A program made the translations under genes and the position numbers. The notes beneath the pieces are model-generated. The model saw nothing but the letters and a program-made list of their open reading frames with translations. It did no database searches and was not told the origin of the DNA. From Holophagaceae bacterium (GTDB lineage: Bacteria > Acidobacteriota > Holophagae > Holophagales > Holophagaceae): a stretch of 6,280 nucleotides of DNA. Location of the stretch: the NCBI GenBank assembly GCA_025355915.1, contig JANXYT010000378.1:1-6280 (forward strand), read 5' to 3'. This document shows, one piece after another, positions 6,203 through 6,280 of this stretch; position 1 is the stretch's first letter; each line of letters opens with the position of its first letter.

Positions 6203-6273
6203 CTCAGCGCGGCGGTTGGTTTTGATCCATTCAATAAATGCGAAGCCGCGCTGAGATAGAAAAGCAATTTTTT
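6203..6273 (+). terminator. Inverted repeat and T-run after the decarboxylase gene; possible terminator
   Basis: CTCAGCGCGGC (6203-6213) and GCCGCGCTGAG (6245-6255) form a perfect 11-bp stem starting 11 bases after the stop codon. A run of six T follows at 6268-6273. The loop is long (31 bases) and the T-run begins 12 bases after the stem, both unlike a textbook intrinsic terminator. The loop and the tail are markedly A/T-richer than the coding sequence. It may be an inefficient terminator, a 3'-end stabilising hairpin, or a protein-binding or recombination site. No gene is seen from 6192 to the window end. Confidence 0.4.
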
Positions 6274-6280
6274 ATTCGTG

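Noticed and set aside
1..6280. Defence system, CRISPR array, prophage or integron cassette
   Set aside because: No spaced direct repeats, transposase, integrase, nuclease or toxin-antitoxin-like small gene pair was found on either strand; the window is explained by housekeeping and envelope genes plus one intergenic repeat.

Overview
The window is a compact stretch of GC-rich bacterial chromosome. All recognisable genes lie on the + strand and are mostly housekeeping or envelope-related. The strong third-position G/C bias, the ATG/GTG starts, the AGGAGG-type ribosome binding sites and an ArnA-type nucleotide-sugar enzyme point to a GC-rich Gram-negative bacterium. A Holophaga/Geothrix-like acidobacterium is my best guess, but it rests on general impression and not on a marker gene.

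Layout. Positions 1-54 hold the last 17 codons of an upstream gene. Three closely packed genes follow. cinA (96-1325) encodes a two-domain CinA protein of nucleotide/NAD repair. plsY (1338-1964) encodes the glycerol-3-phosphate acyltransferase. gpsA (1957-2958) encodes NAD(P)+-dependent glycerol-3-phosphate dehydrogenase and overlaps plsY by 8 bases. GpsA makes sn-glycerol-3-phosphate and PlsY puts the first acyl chain on it, so the pair is the entry point of phospholipid synthesis.

The 153-base gap after gpsA is almost filled by a nested inverted repeat (2972-3100) with CACCAAGGCACCAAG-type arms. It is the least ordinary thing in the window and looks like a small mobile or REP/MITE-like intergenic element. 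Directly after it, with a strong ribosome binding site, comes an MDR-superfamily zinc-type dehydrogenase (3112-4176). This is joined by a one-base TGATG overlap to a CorA-family divalent cation channel (4176-5078).

After a 60-base gap with its own ribosome binding site comes a stand-alone homologue of the ArnA C-terminal domain (5139-6191). It is a UDP-glucuronate oxidative decarboxylase that would make UDP-4-keto-pentose and/or UDP-xylose for envelope polysaccharide or lipid A modification. The window ends with an AT-richer tail carrying a perfect 11-bp inverted repeat and a T-run, probably the end of the transcription unit.

I found no CRISPR array, RNA gene, phage gene or transposase, and nothing I would call a new multi-gene system. 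The points worth a second look are the intergenic repeat, the altered catalytic-metal region of the dehydrogenase, the substitutions in the CinA deamidase domain, and the orphan ArnA-like decarboxylase.
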